Below, piece by piece: positions 10,650 through 21,554 of a stretch of 64,000 nucleotides of DNA. The stretch comes from Podarcis raffonei (lineage: Eukaryota > Chordata > Lepidosauria > Squamata > Lacertidae). How positions within the stretch are numbered: position 1 is the stretch's first letter; every line of letters begins with the position of its first letter. The stretch is taken from positions 754,001-818,000 of the forward strand of contig NC_070607.1 in the NCBI RefSeq assembly GCF_027172205.1, read 5' to 3'. The translations under genes were made by a program, and so were the position numbers. Under the pieces are notes generated by a model. It did no database searches and was not told the origin of the DNA. It worked only from the letters and a program-made list of their open reading frames with translations.

Positions 10650-12335
10650 CTGTTGTTGTTGTTTAGTTGTTTAGTCGTTTGACTCTTCGTGACCCTATGG
10701 ACCAGAGCACGCCAGGCACTCCTGTCTTCTACTGCCTCCTGCAGTTTGGTCAAACTCATGTTGGTAGCTTCGAGAACACTGTCCAACCATCTCGTCCTCT
10801 ATCGTCCCCTTCTCCTTGTGCCCTCCATCTTTCCCAGCATCAGGGTCTTTTCCAGGGAGTCTTCTCTTCGCAGGAGGTGGCCAAAGTCTTGGAGCCTCAG
10901 CTTCAGGATCTGTCCTTCCAGTGAGCACTCAGGGCTGATTTCCTTCAGAATGCATAGGTCTGATATTCTTGCAGTCCATGGGACTCTCAAGAGTCCCCTC
11001 CAGCACCATAATTCTAAAGCATCAATTTTTCAGTGATCAGCCTTCTTTATGGTCCAGCCCTCACTTCCATACATCAGTACTGGGAAAACCATAGCTTTAA
11101 CTATACGGACCTTTGTTGGGAAGGTAATGTCTCTGCTTTTTAAGATGCTGTCTAGGTTTGTCATTGCTTTTCTCCCCAAGAAGCTGGCGTCTTTTAATTT
11201 TGTGACTGTTGTCACCATCTGCAGTGATCATGGAGCCCAGGAAAGTAAAATCTCTCACTGCCTCCACTTCCCCTTCTATTTGCCAGGAGGTGATGAGACC
11301 AGTGGCCATGATCTTAGTTTTTTTGATGTTGAGCTTCAGACCATATTTTGTGCTCTCCTCTTTCACCCTCATTAAGAGGTTCTTTAATTCCTCCTCACTT
11401 TCTGCCATCAAAGTTGTCTCATCTGCATATCTGAGGTTGTTGATATTTCTTCCAGCAATCTTAATTCTGGTTTGGGATTCATCCAGTCCAGCCTTTCACA
11501 TGATGAATTCTGCATATAAGTTAAATAAGCAGGGAGACAATATACAGCCTTGCCGTACTCCTTTCCCAATGTTGAACCATTCAGTTGTTCCATATCCAGT
11601 TCTAACTGTAGTTCTTGTCCTACATAGAGATTTCTTAGGAGACAGATGAGGTGATCAGGCACTCCCATTTCTTTAAGAACTCGCTATAGTTTGCTGTGTT
11701 CGACAGAGTCAAATGCTTTTGCGTAGTCAATGAAGCAGAAGTAGATGTTTTTCTGGAACTCTCTAGCTTTCTCCATAATCCAGCGCATGTTTACAATTTG
11801 GTCTCTGGTTCCTCTGCTCCTTCAAAATCCAGCTTGCACTTCTGGGAGTTCTCGGTCCACATACTGCTTAAACCTGCCTTGTAGAATTTTAAGCATAACC
11901 TTGCTAGCATGTGAAATGAGCGCAATTGTGTGGTAGTTGGAGCATTCTTTGGCACTGCCCTTCTTTGGGATTGGGATGTAGACTGATCTTCTCCAATCCT
12001 CTGGCCACTGCTGAGTTTTCCAAACTTGCTGGCATATTGAGTGTAGCACCTTAACAGCATCATCTTTTAAAATTTTAAATTGTTCAGCTGGAATATCATC
12101 AATTCCACTGGCCTTGTTATTAGCAGTGCTTTGGATCACTGCCTTGTTGTGGTGAAGGGGCTTGAATAACTCAGAGAAGCTATGAGCTATGCTGTGCAGG
12201 GCCACCCAAGATGGACAGGTCATAGTGGAGAGTTTTGACTAAATGTGATCCACCTGGAGCAGGAACTGGCAAACCACTCCAGTATCCCTGCCAAGAAAAC
12301 TCCATGGACAAAGACAACGGGCTCAGGTTGTATCT
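10650..12335 (-). mobile_element. Bov-B (RTE) LINE, 5'-truncated, broken
   Basis: Minus-strand RT blocks are WPEDWRRSVYIPIPKKGSAKECSNYHTIALISHASKV, KASGIDDIPAEQF, GVPDHLICLLRNLYVGQ and the C-terminal KVRIVKAMVFPVLMYGSEGWTIKK. They match the intact Bov-B frame at 31911-33308 almost word for word, but frameshifts and stops break them into at least six pieces. The 3' end at about 10652 has the GTT/AAC-type tail of Bov-B. Sequence to about 12335 corresponds to the segment 5' of the RT. Confidence 0.92.
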
Positions 12336-12460
12336 TGTATAAATAAAGCCTATATCCTGAAGATACTACAGTGTCCACTGTCCCTCAGTCTGAGGAAAGT
12401 GAATCCTTGGGATCTTGTCCTGCTCAGAGATTGGGTGGGGGGCACTACAACATGAAAGCG
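12336..12460 (+). other. LTR-tail-like fragment (fossil), copy B
   Basis: gtataaataaagcctatatcctgaagat plus the following 90 bp resembles copy A at 9620-9790 in the same orientation. It is old. Family not determined. Confidence 0.3.
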
Positions 12461-12960
12461 CTGGCTGGTTGTGTTTCTTGGTAGATTTTTCTAACTGTTG
12501 ATCTGGCACTATTTTGTTTGTCTTGTGAGCCTGGAAAGCCAGTTGGCATTGAGCTCCTAGTCCCCCGAGTGGCTTGAGTGCTGGACAGAGGAAAGACCTT
12601 GCTGCTCCTTCTTCACCAGGCCCAGAATAAACAGAACGAACAAGCTGGTCAGGAAAGTCCAAAGGCTAATCAAACAAAATGTCTAAAGTGTGTCCTGAAT
12701 ATGATTCAAGGGCTCTAAGCAAGCTGGACAAATTGGCAAACACTTTTACAGCCCAAGGATTAGCTTCCCCTGCTAGATGTTTCATTTCAGATAAATTCAA
12801 TTTTCTTTGTTTGTTACAATATCCTCCATCATTTTCCTTGCCCTTTGCATAAACAGCTGGAAGCGACCCATTTTTTAATGGAATTTATATATTTATAATA
12901 AACCCTTTCAAGGTAGAGCAAGAGAATCTTAATCTCAGGGTCGTGGCTTCAAGCTCCACA
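12460..12960. other. intergenic, nothing recognised
   Basis: No gene-like frame and no named repeat. Confidence 0.4.
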
Positions 12961-12961
12961 T

Positions 12962-13190
12962 TAGGCAAAAGATTCCCGCATTGCTGAGGGTTGGACTAGA
13001 TCAGTATTTCCCAACCTTGGGCCTCCAGCTGTTTTTGAACTACAATTCCCATCATCCCTGACCACTGGTCTTGCTAGCTAGGGATGATGGGAGTTGTAGT
13101 CCAAAAACAGCTGGAGGCCCAAGGTTGGGAAACACTGGACTAGATGACCCTCTTAGACCCTCCCAACTCCACAGCACTAGGATTCTCCCC
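12962..13190 (+). mobile_element. CR1 3'-end remnant split by a hAT-like MITE
   Basis: cccgcattgctgagggttggactagat and, after the MITE, gactagatgaccctcttag...caactcc are consecutive parts of a CR1 3' end. The 8-bp duplication gactagat belongs to the MITE. CR1 was therefore there first. Confidence 0.75.
13002..13137. mobile_element. palindromic hAT-like MITE, copy 2 (136 bp)
   Basis: The ends CAGTATTTCCCAACCTTGG and CCAAGGTTGGGAAACACTG are inverted. An exact 8-bp target duplication gactagat lies at 12994-13001 and 13138-13145. Arms match over most of the length with a short central loop. Confidence 0.93.
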
Positions 13191-13349
13191 ATATGCATTG
13201 AACAAGTGGAGAAGGGAGGAGCAGGACCATGGCATTGGCCACACCCAGGGCCAGGCTAAACTGCTTGTACCCCGCTCAAAAAATGGCAAGTGTTGCCTTG
13301 TTGGGCTATGTATGTAATGAAGGCATATTTGTCCCCGTGTCAACTGAAG

Positions 13350-13640
13350 ACAACCATCCTGCCCCCCCCAACCTCTCTCACTACCAAGGAAATATAATAA
13401 ACAAATAGAAAGAGAACCCACCCAAGTGACACTGACACGAAAACCTCACACGTACACTAAGTTGACCACCCTCTCCTCACCTCTCTTCTCCCCCAGCCTT
13501 ATACTATATGCAACATCAGTGTCTCACTGTCTCAAATGTAACTGATCTGTAGAAAAGACTCTACCACCTGAAAAAGGAGACAATGCATGTACTTTTGTAA
13601 CCCAAGAAAATATTTAATTAAAAATATTTTTTAATTTCAG
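13350..13640 (+). mobile_element. L1 3' UTR fragment
   Basis: Blocks such as 'ccaacctctctcactaccaa', 'gacactgacacgaaaacctcacac', 'tttgtaacccaagaaaat' and the final AT-rich ttaaaaatatttttt run in the same order as the 3' UTR of the L1 fragment at 14493-15726. A diverged copy without coding sequence. Confidence 0.55.
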
Positions 13641-13644
13641 TTTT

Positions 13645-14475
13645 CAAAAACAGATGAAGAAAAAAAATGAAAAGCACAAAACCTGAAACTGCTAAATTTA
13701 TTTTAAATTGCAAGAATAAGTAATACAACAATATTTGATTATCTTTCTCAAATACAAATGAAAGTGTTTTAGCACACAATTCATTTTAAATAATCTTGTG
13801 AATTGTGATGCTAAAATTTAAGTCCCTTAAAAGTTTTAATTTCAGGCACATCAAAACCTCACTTTTCCTTTTCAAATTTTGTCACCAACTCCACCCCCGA
13901 CAGGCCCACCCAGACTTTCCTGTGTAGAGCCGAGGCTGTGAAAAGAGTTTGCATGCATGCAAACTAAGGAAGAAGAATTGTAGTCCTCCCTAAAAGGGAA
14001 TCAGAAATGTCAGCTAAGCATGAGAAAGGTGAATGTGCACAATGTAAGAATGTGTCCTTGCAGGAAGCTGTGTGAGCAGAGAGCCTTATCTCTTCCACCC
14101 TTTCTTGCTAACTATATCCTAGAAACAGCTAGATAAGGATGGGACTAAGTGCACCAGCTGAAACTGCTGAGGTAATGGTATTGAATGCTATACTGTAAAA
14201 TGACTTCTGATTTTATCTATGGCAGATATATGTTTCCAGCATTTTTCTCCAGCCGGCCACTGTGTGAACTGAACAGGTGCTCCACACAGTTGGGTTCCCT
14301 GATCATGCAAAGTTCCTTAATGCAAGGAATACCTGTGCACATTCATTGTACACAGGTAGATGCCCATTTTCAGACTTTCAGCTCTAAGTATAAATCTCAG
14401 GAGGGGAGACCACAGGGCCCTGAATGTCTGGAACAAGGCCAGCTGCCTGATGCTGCTCCCCCTTCTCTGTGCTCT
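13645..14475. other. intergenic, nothing recognised
   Basis: AT-rich start, then mixed sequence. No gene-like frame and no repeat I can name. Confidence 0.4.
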
Positions 14476-14492
14476 TAACACAGGCATAGGCA

Positions 14493-15726
14493 TAAAAATA
14501 ACAAACCCTTGTCAACACAAGAAATACAAGACAAACTAGAAGACACCCAAATGACCTGGTTAACACAACACCAACTACATGCCCTCTTAAACAACCCAAC
14601 AGTAAAATCAGCAGCAACTAGGCCCCTGACTACCTTCGAAAACCTCCTCCTAACAACAAAGGGAAACGGTAAAGGGACGGTATCCGCAATATACTAAATA
14701 CTACTGCAAAACCCCGCAAATCCCCTAGACGCAATCAAAAAACAATGGGAGAATGACATAGGCTATGAGATTAACCCCACTCAATGGACCAGAATGTGGT
14801 CTAAATCCCCCTTTAAATCCATATCAACGAAAAGAAAAGAACTCACACTGAAACTCACCTACAGGTGGTACCTAACACCAAGGAAACTAGCGCTAATACA
14901 CCCAGGAACCTCACCAAATTGCTGGAGAGGGTGCACCTCCACAGGCACATACCTCCACATGTGGTGGGAGTGTCCCAAAATTCAACTATCCTGGACAACA
15001 GCCATACAAGAAATATGTAAAATAACTAAGCAAGTAATAGACATCACCCCAGAATTGGCCCTACTAAACATCTTCCAAGACAACAATGCCCATTTACACC
15101 ACAAAGAACTCATAACCCACCTGCTCTCAGCAGCCAGAAACACCATAACCAGACACTGGAGAGACCTGTCAGGAGTAAGCATGGACCAATGGTACCAAAT
15201 AGTATGGGAAACAGCCCTACTAGAAAAATTAACTAATAAACTGAAACTGACACGGGGACAAACAGAAGAAGACGCCTTCACCCCGGTATGGCTCCCCTTT
15301 ATCACATACACAACCCAACAGGACAATGACAATAATCCACCAACAGCATACAAATCAATATGGCTAACCTGATCCAAAACACCCACCCACCTCACTCACA
15401 CACGAAAACAAAGATCACCACAGCCAATCACAAGCAAACAATCACACCCTAGGCCAACCCCAACCTCTCTCACCACCAAAGGAACACAAGTGAACAACAC
15501 AAGCAACGCTGACACCAAACTCTACATACATTAAACATAATAGAAACACCGCCACCCAACCCCACCCCCATCCATCTTCCCTCTCTCCACCCCCCTTTCT
15601 CCCCCTAATGCCTCAACAAATGAAACGGATTTGTAAAAATGTTACATGGAAGAAGAAGAAAAAATACGAGGCACTACACTTCTGTAAAACAAGAAAATCC
15701 TTTAAAAATATATTTTAAAAAAACAA
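14493..15726 (+). mobile_element. 5'-truncated L1 inside a hAT-like MITE
   Basis: The C-terminal end of L1 ORF2, with the zinc-knuckle pattern CWRGC...HMWWEC (CX3CX7HX4C, about 14921-14974) in the frame 14794-15372. A 3' UTR and an A-rich end follow. The 16-bp sequence aacacaggcataggca is repeated exactly at 14477-14492 and 15727-15742, so it is a clean target-primed insertion. The duplicated site includes the first bases of MITE copy 3. The upstream part (14509-14700) is the same ORF2 in a shifted frame. Confidence 0.93.
14794..15372 (+). pseudogene. L1 ORF2 C-terminus (fragment)
   Basis: 192 codons covering the thumb-distal and cysteine-rich end of L1 ORF2 (TYRWYLTPRKLA, then CX3CX7HX4C, then a conserved SAARNTITRHWRD helix region). 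It ends in TGA at the native position, judging from the 3' UTR that follows. The 5' truncation removes endonuclease and RT, so it is inert. Confidence 0.85.
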
Positions 15727-15730
15727 AACA

Positions 15731-15866
15731 CAGGCATAGGCAAACTCTGGCCCTCCAGATGTTTGGGACTACAATTCCCATCATCCCTAGCTAACAGGAC
15801 TGGTAGTCAGGGATGATGGGAATTGTAGTCCCAAACATCTGGAGGGCCAGAGTTTGCCTATGCCTG
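15731..15866. mobile_element. palindromic hAT-like MITE, copy 3, invaded by L1
   Basis: CAGGCATAGGCAAACTCTGG and CCAGAGTTTGCCTATGCCTG form the ends. The original left flank is now 1.2 kb away: tcttaaca at 14473-14480 pairs with tcttagca at 15867-15874 (7 of 8). The first 12 bases of the MITE are duplicated at 14481-14492 by the L1 insertion. Confidence 0.93.
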
Positions 15867-15874
15867 TCTTAGCA

Positions 15875-16762
15875 TATGCATGGAGGAGGTCTGAAAGGAC
15901 ACACCAAGCAGCAATTATACATGGGAACAATGTACCAATATCAGCTGCAGGCCATTTCAGGTTCCTTTTAGCACCATCTTGTCTTCTTTTACTCCTACCT
16001 CTTCTTTTTACAATGCATATTTAGCGCTGCCACATCCCACACGGAGCCAACAGCCCTGCTGCAGCTCCAATATATAATTTACAAGTGCACCCTGACCAAC
16101 TATATTAACACCTGTGCTTTGGGAAAAGAAAATGTGTCCTAAACGCTCACATATTGTGCTTGCTTACATCTCAGGCTCCATGCATCATGCTTTCCCTTGG
16201 TCATTTTCTGTGACTGCTAATCCCCTGCTTTCTCTACACTCTTCGCTTTTGGTTAGAAAGCATGGCATACATTAGGAGTGTGAAACATATGACACGAAAA
16301 AGGTTGTATCATGGAGGATGTATAGAGGGAATGAGGGCAGGTGACCTGGCTTTGGGAGAAGTCATCAAGACAGCAAGAAAAATGAAGAGTGGGTAAAAGC
16401 AATCTTGTGTACATATTAACCTCGAAATAAGGTAAATGGAGTTCAGTGGAGTTTAATCCCTAGTAAGCAGCCTGTTTGTTAATGATTGCAACCTTCCTGT
16501 CCTGCATGTATGTGTAAACATGCATAGGGTAGCTTTTGCAACAGGTTGAATGTGTTTAAAAAGGAACTAAAATGAATATTTAGAATTGACAAGCAGAGCA
16601 AGTTTGATGTTCTGATTCGGCTTGAAGAGTTACTTTTTGGTATAAACTTTTAGTTTCAGTTAAACATAAGCAAGTCTTAGAGTAATACTTTCCAGGAGCC
16701 CCTTACCAACCTTTTGGAAAATGTGCAGACTCAGGTGCAGTGGCAGTTGGTGGCTCCTGAAC
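15875..16762. other. intergenic, little recognised
   Basis: Contains one diverged copy of the short palindromic-core repeat at about 16425-16490. Otherwise no gene-like frame. Confidence 0.4.
16425..16490 (+). repeat. short palindromic-core repeat, diverged copy
   Basis: gtaaatggagttcagtggagtttaatccctagtaa...gattgcaacc follows the same order as the copy at 10200. Confidence 0.45.
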
Positions 16763-17667
16763 CATAGCTGTCAACTTTCAGATTTAAGGGATCAGCAGCA
16801 TCACCTGTCCGGGGGACAGTCTACGGGATATCTAACAATATGGTCCCTTACCTTTCCTGCCCCGACCTGGCCACAGTGATCCATGTGACGGTAACCTCCA
16901 GGCTTGACTACTGTAATTCGCTCTACACGGGGCTGCCCTTGAAGCTGTCCCAGAAACTCCAGCGGGTGCAGAATGCAGCAGCAAGGCTCCTCACGGGGTC
17001 TCTGCCATGGGAGCATATTCACCCAGTGCTTTTCAAGCTGCACTGGCTCCCGGTGGAGTACAGGGTCAGACTTAAGGTGCTGCTTTTGACCTTTAAAGCC
17101 CTTCACGGCCTTGGACCCTCGTACCTTCGGAACCGCCTCTCCCGGTATGCCCCATGGAGAGCCTCAAGGTCCATAAATAGCAACACCCTAGTGGTCCTGG
17201 GCCCTAAGGAAGTTAGATTAGCTTCAACCAGAGTCAGGGCCTTTTCAACACTGGCTCCAGCCTGGTGGAACGCTATGCCTTATGAGACCAGGGCCCTGCA
17301 GGATCTGATTTCTTTCCGCAGGGCCTGTAAGGCAGAGTTGTTCCGCCTGGCCTTTGGCTTGAAGCCAATTTTATTCCCTCCCCCTTTCTTTTTTCTTTTT
17401 CCTTTCTCCTCCTATGATGAGGGTGCATTTTAATATTTTAATGTTTCAATATTTTAATGTTATATTTTAATCTTGTTTTTATGTTGTATTCATTCAACTT
17501 GTTTTTATTATTGCTTGTTAGCTGCCCTGAGCCCGGCCTTGGCTGGGGAGGGCGGGGTATAAATAAAAATTATTATTATTAACAATCCAGGATAGCAGTG
17601 GGAAGCAGCAGGAACGGCGCTGGAATAAGGAAATTTCCCGCAAAAAAAGGGAAGGTTGACAGCTATG
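16763..17667. mobile_element. MITE with 13-bp terminal inverted repeats, split by L2
   Basis: CATAGCTGTCAAC at 16763-16775 and GTTGACAGCTATG at 17655-17667 are perfect inverted termini. Removing the L2 insert leaves about 165 bp of non-coding element. I see no clear target duplication outside the termini, so its superfamily is open. Confidence 0.75.
16840..17579 (+). mobile_element. 5'-truncated L2 LINE
   Basis: The RT C-terminus (LATVIHVTVTSRLDYCNSLY, LHWLPVEYRVRLKVLLLTFKALHGLGPSYL) ends with the L2 tail gccctgagcccggccttggctggggaggg-cggggtataaataaaa and ATT units. taacaat occurs at 16833-16839 and 17580-17586 as a target duplication. The frame 16840-17433 is open across the truncated RT tail, indicating a fairly young copy. 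Confidence 0.9.
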
Positions 17668-17702
17668 CCCTGGACCTGGAGGCAGGATCAAGGAGGTCAC
17701 AT

Positions 17703-17937
17703 AAAGGTAAAGGGACCCCTGACCATTAGGTCCAGTCATGACCGACTCTGGGGTTGCGGTGCTCATCTCGCTTTATTGGCCGAGGGAGCCGGCGTACAGC
17801 TTCCGGGTCATGTGGCCAGCATGACTAAGCTGCTTCTGGCGAACCAGAGCAGCGCACGGAAACACTGTTTACCTTCCCGCCGGAGTGGTTCCTATTTATC
17901 TACTTGCACTTTGACGTGCTTTTGAACTGCTAGGTTG
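17703..17937 (-). mobile_element. Sauria-type SINE, 5'-truncated
   Basis: The left end is the reverse complement of the Bov-B-like tail (aaaggtaaagggacccctgacc). The body matches the copies at 38990-39340 and 40730-41095. The tRNA-like head is missing. The flanks ggtcacat (17695-17702 and 17938-17945) form an exact 8-bp duplication. Confidence 0.9.
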
Positions 17938-18203
17938 GGTCACATGGGCAGGGCCAAATTGTTCTGACTTCCCATCAGGGGTGCCAACTTGAAATATTGG
18001 GGGGGGGGCAGGTAAGCAGAGCAAGTTATAACCCTGCCTACTCTGACGCGGTGCATGCACACCATTTGAATGGCAAATTGGCAATGGCCATCAACGTTAG
18101 GGTAGGGAAGGCTCCCTCAAATATTTTCCTAGAAGTTGGCTCCTATACTTCCCATCTTCCTCCCTTGCAAAGGTGTGGACATCAAAGTGTTGCAGTTGTA
18201 TAA

Positions 18204-18618
18204 GTTGTTGTTGTTGTTTAGTTGTTTAGTTGTGTCCGACTCTTCGTGACCCCATGGACCAGAGCACGCCAGGCACCTCTGTCCTCCACTGCCTCCCGCA
18301 GTTTGGTAAAACTCATGCTGGTAACCTCGAAAACACTATCCAACCATCTCGTCCTCTGTCCCCTTTCTCCTTGTGCCCTCCATCTTTCCCAACATCAGGG
18401 TCTTCTCCAGGGAGTCTTCTCTTCTCATGAGGTGGCCAAAGTACTGGAGCCTCAGCTTCACGATCTGTCCTTTCAGTGAGCACTCAGGGCTGATTTCCTT
18501 AAGAATGGATACGTTTGATCTTCTTGCAGTCCATGGGACTCTCAAGAGTCTCCTCCAGCACCATAATTCAAAAGCATCAATTCATCGGCGATCAGCCTTC
18601 TTTATGGTCCACCTTAGA
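18204..18618 (-). mobile_element. Bov-B (RTE) 3' fragment
   Basis: The GTT-rich 3' tail at 18204 is followed by the C-terminal Bov-B region. On the minus strand this includes RVPWTARRSNVSILKEISPECSL and LRLQYFGHLMRREDSLEKTLMLGKMEGTRRKG. About 410 bp, closely similar to 31900-32310. Confidence 0.93.
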
Positions 18619-18704
18619 GCCTAAAAAAAGTATCTAACTTTGGTTGAGAAGGGGTCCCTGTTGTCACAAGTTCTGGTGTTGGTTAATGTCACAATAACCA
18701 TAAA

Positions 18705-18772
18705 TCACTCAGAAGTAACCTCTACTAAATTCCATTAAGGGAACACCAAGATAGGACTGCAACCAGAACTGA
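18705..18772 (+). repeat. short palindromic-core repeat, diverged copy
   Basis: cactcagaagtaacctctactaaattccattaag...actgcaaccag follows the order of the 10200 copy. Confidence 0.45.
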
Positions 18773-18777
18773 CTGGA

Positions 18778-19195
18778 CTATAATAATAATGATAAAAATA
18801 ATACCTCCCTTCATCATAAGTTTTCAGGCTGGTTCACAGAGGCTGGTGTACAGTAGAGGATAAAAACATAAATATAAGTAAACAGTAAAACAATACCTCC
18901 CTCCCCTTTTTAAAATGGCATTGCATGTGAGTCAACCAAAGGCCTGGTTGAAGAAGAATATTTTTGCCCGGCACCTAAAGGTGTATAATGAAGGCACCGG
19001 GCAAACCTCCCTGGGGAGAGGTTCCACAGAAAAGGAGCCACTACAGAAAAGGCCTTGTTCTCGTGTTACCACCCTTGGGACCCTTCATGGAAGAAGGGCA
19101 CACAAAGAAGAGCCTCAGAGGATGATCTGGAGGTCTGGGTTGATTCATATGGGGAAATGCGGTCCTTGAGGTATGGTGGTCTTAAGCCAATAAAG
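18778..19195 (-). mobile_element. old L2 3' fragment
   Basis: It starts with an ATA/ATT-rich run, and inside carries the antisense of the L2 3' region ('aaaggcctggttgaagaagaatatttt', 'ggagaggttccacagaaaagg'). This is comparable with the better preserved minus-strand L2 tail at 21555-22025. Confidence 0.55.
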
Positions 19196-19199
19196 GTAC

Positions 19200-20635
19200 C
19201 ACACAGAACTGTTAACAAGCCCCCCTTACCCAAGTTTCAGCCCTATGGAGAAAGATGAACCCCCCACCATTCTAGCTTATTCACTTTTATTACTTCCTTC
19301 CACAATCTGGAGGGCTATTAAATGGACTAGAGTGCCATATTGTGAAGAGCAAAAAAGAGGACGCTATGACGACTCTCATTTTAAATACACCTACTATATG
19401 TAGGCTATAGAAGTTGTGATCTATTGCTGAGCGGGGCATGAGAAGAGGAAAGCAAGTCTTCAACCACCAGTTATGTCTATGTCTCTTCCGGAAAGTATAG
19501 CCAGTTTTCAAAAGCAGAATTCAATCAATGTGTTGTTCAAAGCAAATAAATGCAATTTGTCCCAGATACAAACACATTAGGAGACCACTGCTAAACCCAT
19601 GGCTCATCTACTAAGCTCCTCGGGTGAGCCTGGGCTTTCCTGTCAGGCTGTGTCTCGCTTATGAGAATAAAATGTGGAAGAGAAGAATTATGAATGCCAT
19701 GAAAGGAAACCAGTTTCACTTTTCATGGGTTCAAAACAGAACATGGGAAGTCAGCAACATAAGCAAGCCAACATGGCAGCTTACTCCTGGGCAAGCAAGT
19801 GTGGGGTTGATATATTAACTGCATTTATATTGCCTCCCAAAGCAGGAGTTCTCTGGCCATCTCCCAAAGTGAAGCAAAATGGCTAGAGCTATGAATTAAA
19901 ATTCAAACAGATGAGTGCCTTGGGTCCTTTGCCCCTTGGCTAGGAGCTGAATCTGTGCTTCCTCCATTAAAAATTCACTTTATCGCAATGACCACAAGGT
20001 GACCTCGAGCATTATTAAAGGTTGTATTTAAAGAGAGAGCGAGGGAGCGAGCAATGGGAAGTTTGCTGCTCCAGCTCCGTTCAGAGAGCTTGCTCGAAAA
20101 CCTTCCGTGCCCTTTGCATTTGGGAAGCAAAGTGTGTGTTGGGGGGCTGTCTATGTCAAGGGTGGGCCGCCCCGGGCCCTGAGCCCCCGTCTCATTCCTG
20201 TTAGATTGAGCTTCCAGAGGCTTTTCCTTTATTCCTCGCTTCCCCCCACGAAGGCGAAAGAAGGCGCCAGGAGACCCTGTCAACGCCTGGGCCTGGGCGT
20301 CCTTGGTGGCGGATCCCCGTCGCCTCCGACTCGCCCAGGGATCCCCAACCAGGAAAGGCTGGAGCTGCAGCTGAATGGATTGGGGAAGTGCGCCAAAAGC
20401 TGCGAGATGAATTTATACCTAGGAGGCCGACGGGTGCGTCTTAAGGAGAGGCACCCGCCCTGTGGAGGCCGCCTGCCATCACGCGCGCCGGGGATCTGTG
20501 AAGGCCCTCAAGACAAATACTTCGGGCGTCTTGTGATTCTGACTCCTACAATCCCTTAGGCCGGCCATCTGCCCGAGGATGTTTTGTCTGAAACTCTTCC
20601 TGCCTGGCTGGGCTGGATGACCCTCGGGGACCCCT
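19200..20635. other. intergenic, GC rising towards the CpG island
   Basis: No recognised gene. From about 20100 the sequence becomes GC- and CpG-rich. Long open frames there on both strands reflect base composition and resemble nothing I know. Confidence 0.4.
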
Positions 20636-20639
20636 TCCA

Positions 20640-21245
20640 ACCCAAGAGGCTGGGAAGCGGGCTGCGGCCAAAGAGCGAAAGGTCGGGTGGGCGGGCCACG
20701 CCTTGGCTCCCTGAGGGCGCCGTGAGAGCGAAGGGAAAAGGCCGAGGCCAGGGCGGTCGCTTTCATGAGCCCAAACGGCCGCCCGTTTCTAAAACAGGCC
20801 GGCGGAGCGCGGCGTGTCGTGTGAATTTGACCCTGAGGGAAAGGGGGGGAGGGGCGTCCTCGCCCGCCTTTTCTTTCCCGCCAGACAGCCCCGCCCCTCG
20901 GCCGGCGGCTGCGGCCCTATGGCGCCGGGCGGAAGCGGAAGCCGAGCCCAAGGCCCGCCTCCCGCGAGAGCCGCAGAGGGTGGCGAGGTTGCTAGGTAAC
21001 GGCGGGGCGCGAAGGCGGGGGGGGGGGCGGCGCTGGCCGGGCTGAGGGCCCAGGGCGCTTGGGGCGCTGGAGGGGCGGGCGGGCGTGAGGGAGGCCCCCC
21101 CGAGACCTTTCCAGACCAGGGTCAGAGAAAAAGGGGCCGGGCCCAGAGCTGCCGCCCAGGGCCGCCTTCGCCCCTCCGGGAGCTGAGCCCATGGGGGCGG
21201 AAGGAGAGCTCCGGGCCGGGCTGGAGGGAGACTCTTCACGCGCCT
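20640..21245. promoter_or_regulatory. CpG island, probable PLPP6 promoter
   Basis: A dense run of CpG dinucleotides (for example gccccgcccctcggccggcggctgcgg, ggcgccgggcggaag) sits in a window that is otherwise CpG-poor. It is 4.4 kb upstream of the PLPP6 ATG. A polypyrimidine tract with CAG ends at about 25566, shortly before that ATG, so a non-coding first exon in this island would be spliced there. A candidate donor, ctag|gtaacg, lies at 20991-21000. A divergent transcript is also possible. Confidence 0.65.
20988..21000. promoter_or_regulatory. RFX-type X-box in the CpG island
   Basis: GTTGCTAGGTAAC fits the two half-sites RYYNYY and RRNRAC with a one-base spacer, the consensus bound by RFX factors. 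Binding is inferred from the pattern only. It overlaps the candidate splice donor mentioned for the island. Confidence 0.45.
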
Positions 21246-21254
21246 AAAGGGTTG

Positions 21255-21520
21255 CCTCGCTAGGTTAGGCTACTGCAGAGCATTGCACGTGGGGCTGCCC
21301 CTGGAGACGGTTCGGAAGCTTCGGCTGGTGCAGAATTCAGCCGCCAAGTTGCTCACCGGGGGAAGCCGGTTCGGGCTTCTCACGCCGATCCTGGTCCGAC
21401 CGCACTGGCTGCCCGCTAGCTACCGGGTCCAATCCAAAGTGCTGCTTTTGACCACTTAACCCTTAAAGGGCTCAGGACCACCTACCTCTCCCCCTATGAA
21501 CCGACCCGAGCCCTGTGATT
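21255..21520 (+). mobile_element. L2 LINE fragment
   Basis: The plus-strand translation resembles the L2 RT tail (LHVGLPLETVRKLRLVQNSAAKLLTGG, HWLPASYRVQSKVLLLTT). It is GC-rich and more diverged than 22512-24809, so it represents another subfamily or an older copy. Confidence 0.7.
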
Positions 21521-21554
21521 TTCAACAGATTGCTTACATTTTGTTCCATTTACA

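Noticed and set aside
20107-21239. Long open frames on both strands in the GC-rich region (up to about 158 codons)
   Set aside because: They follow base composition, overlap each other on opposite strands, have low-complexity Pro/Arg/Gly/Ala content and resemble no family.
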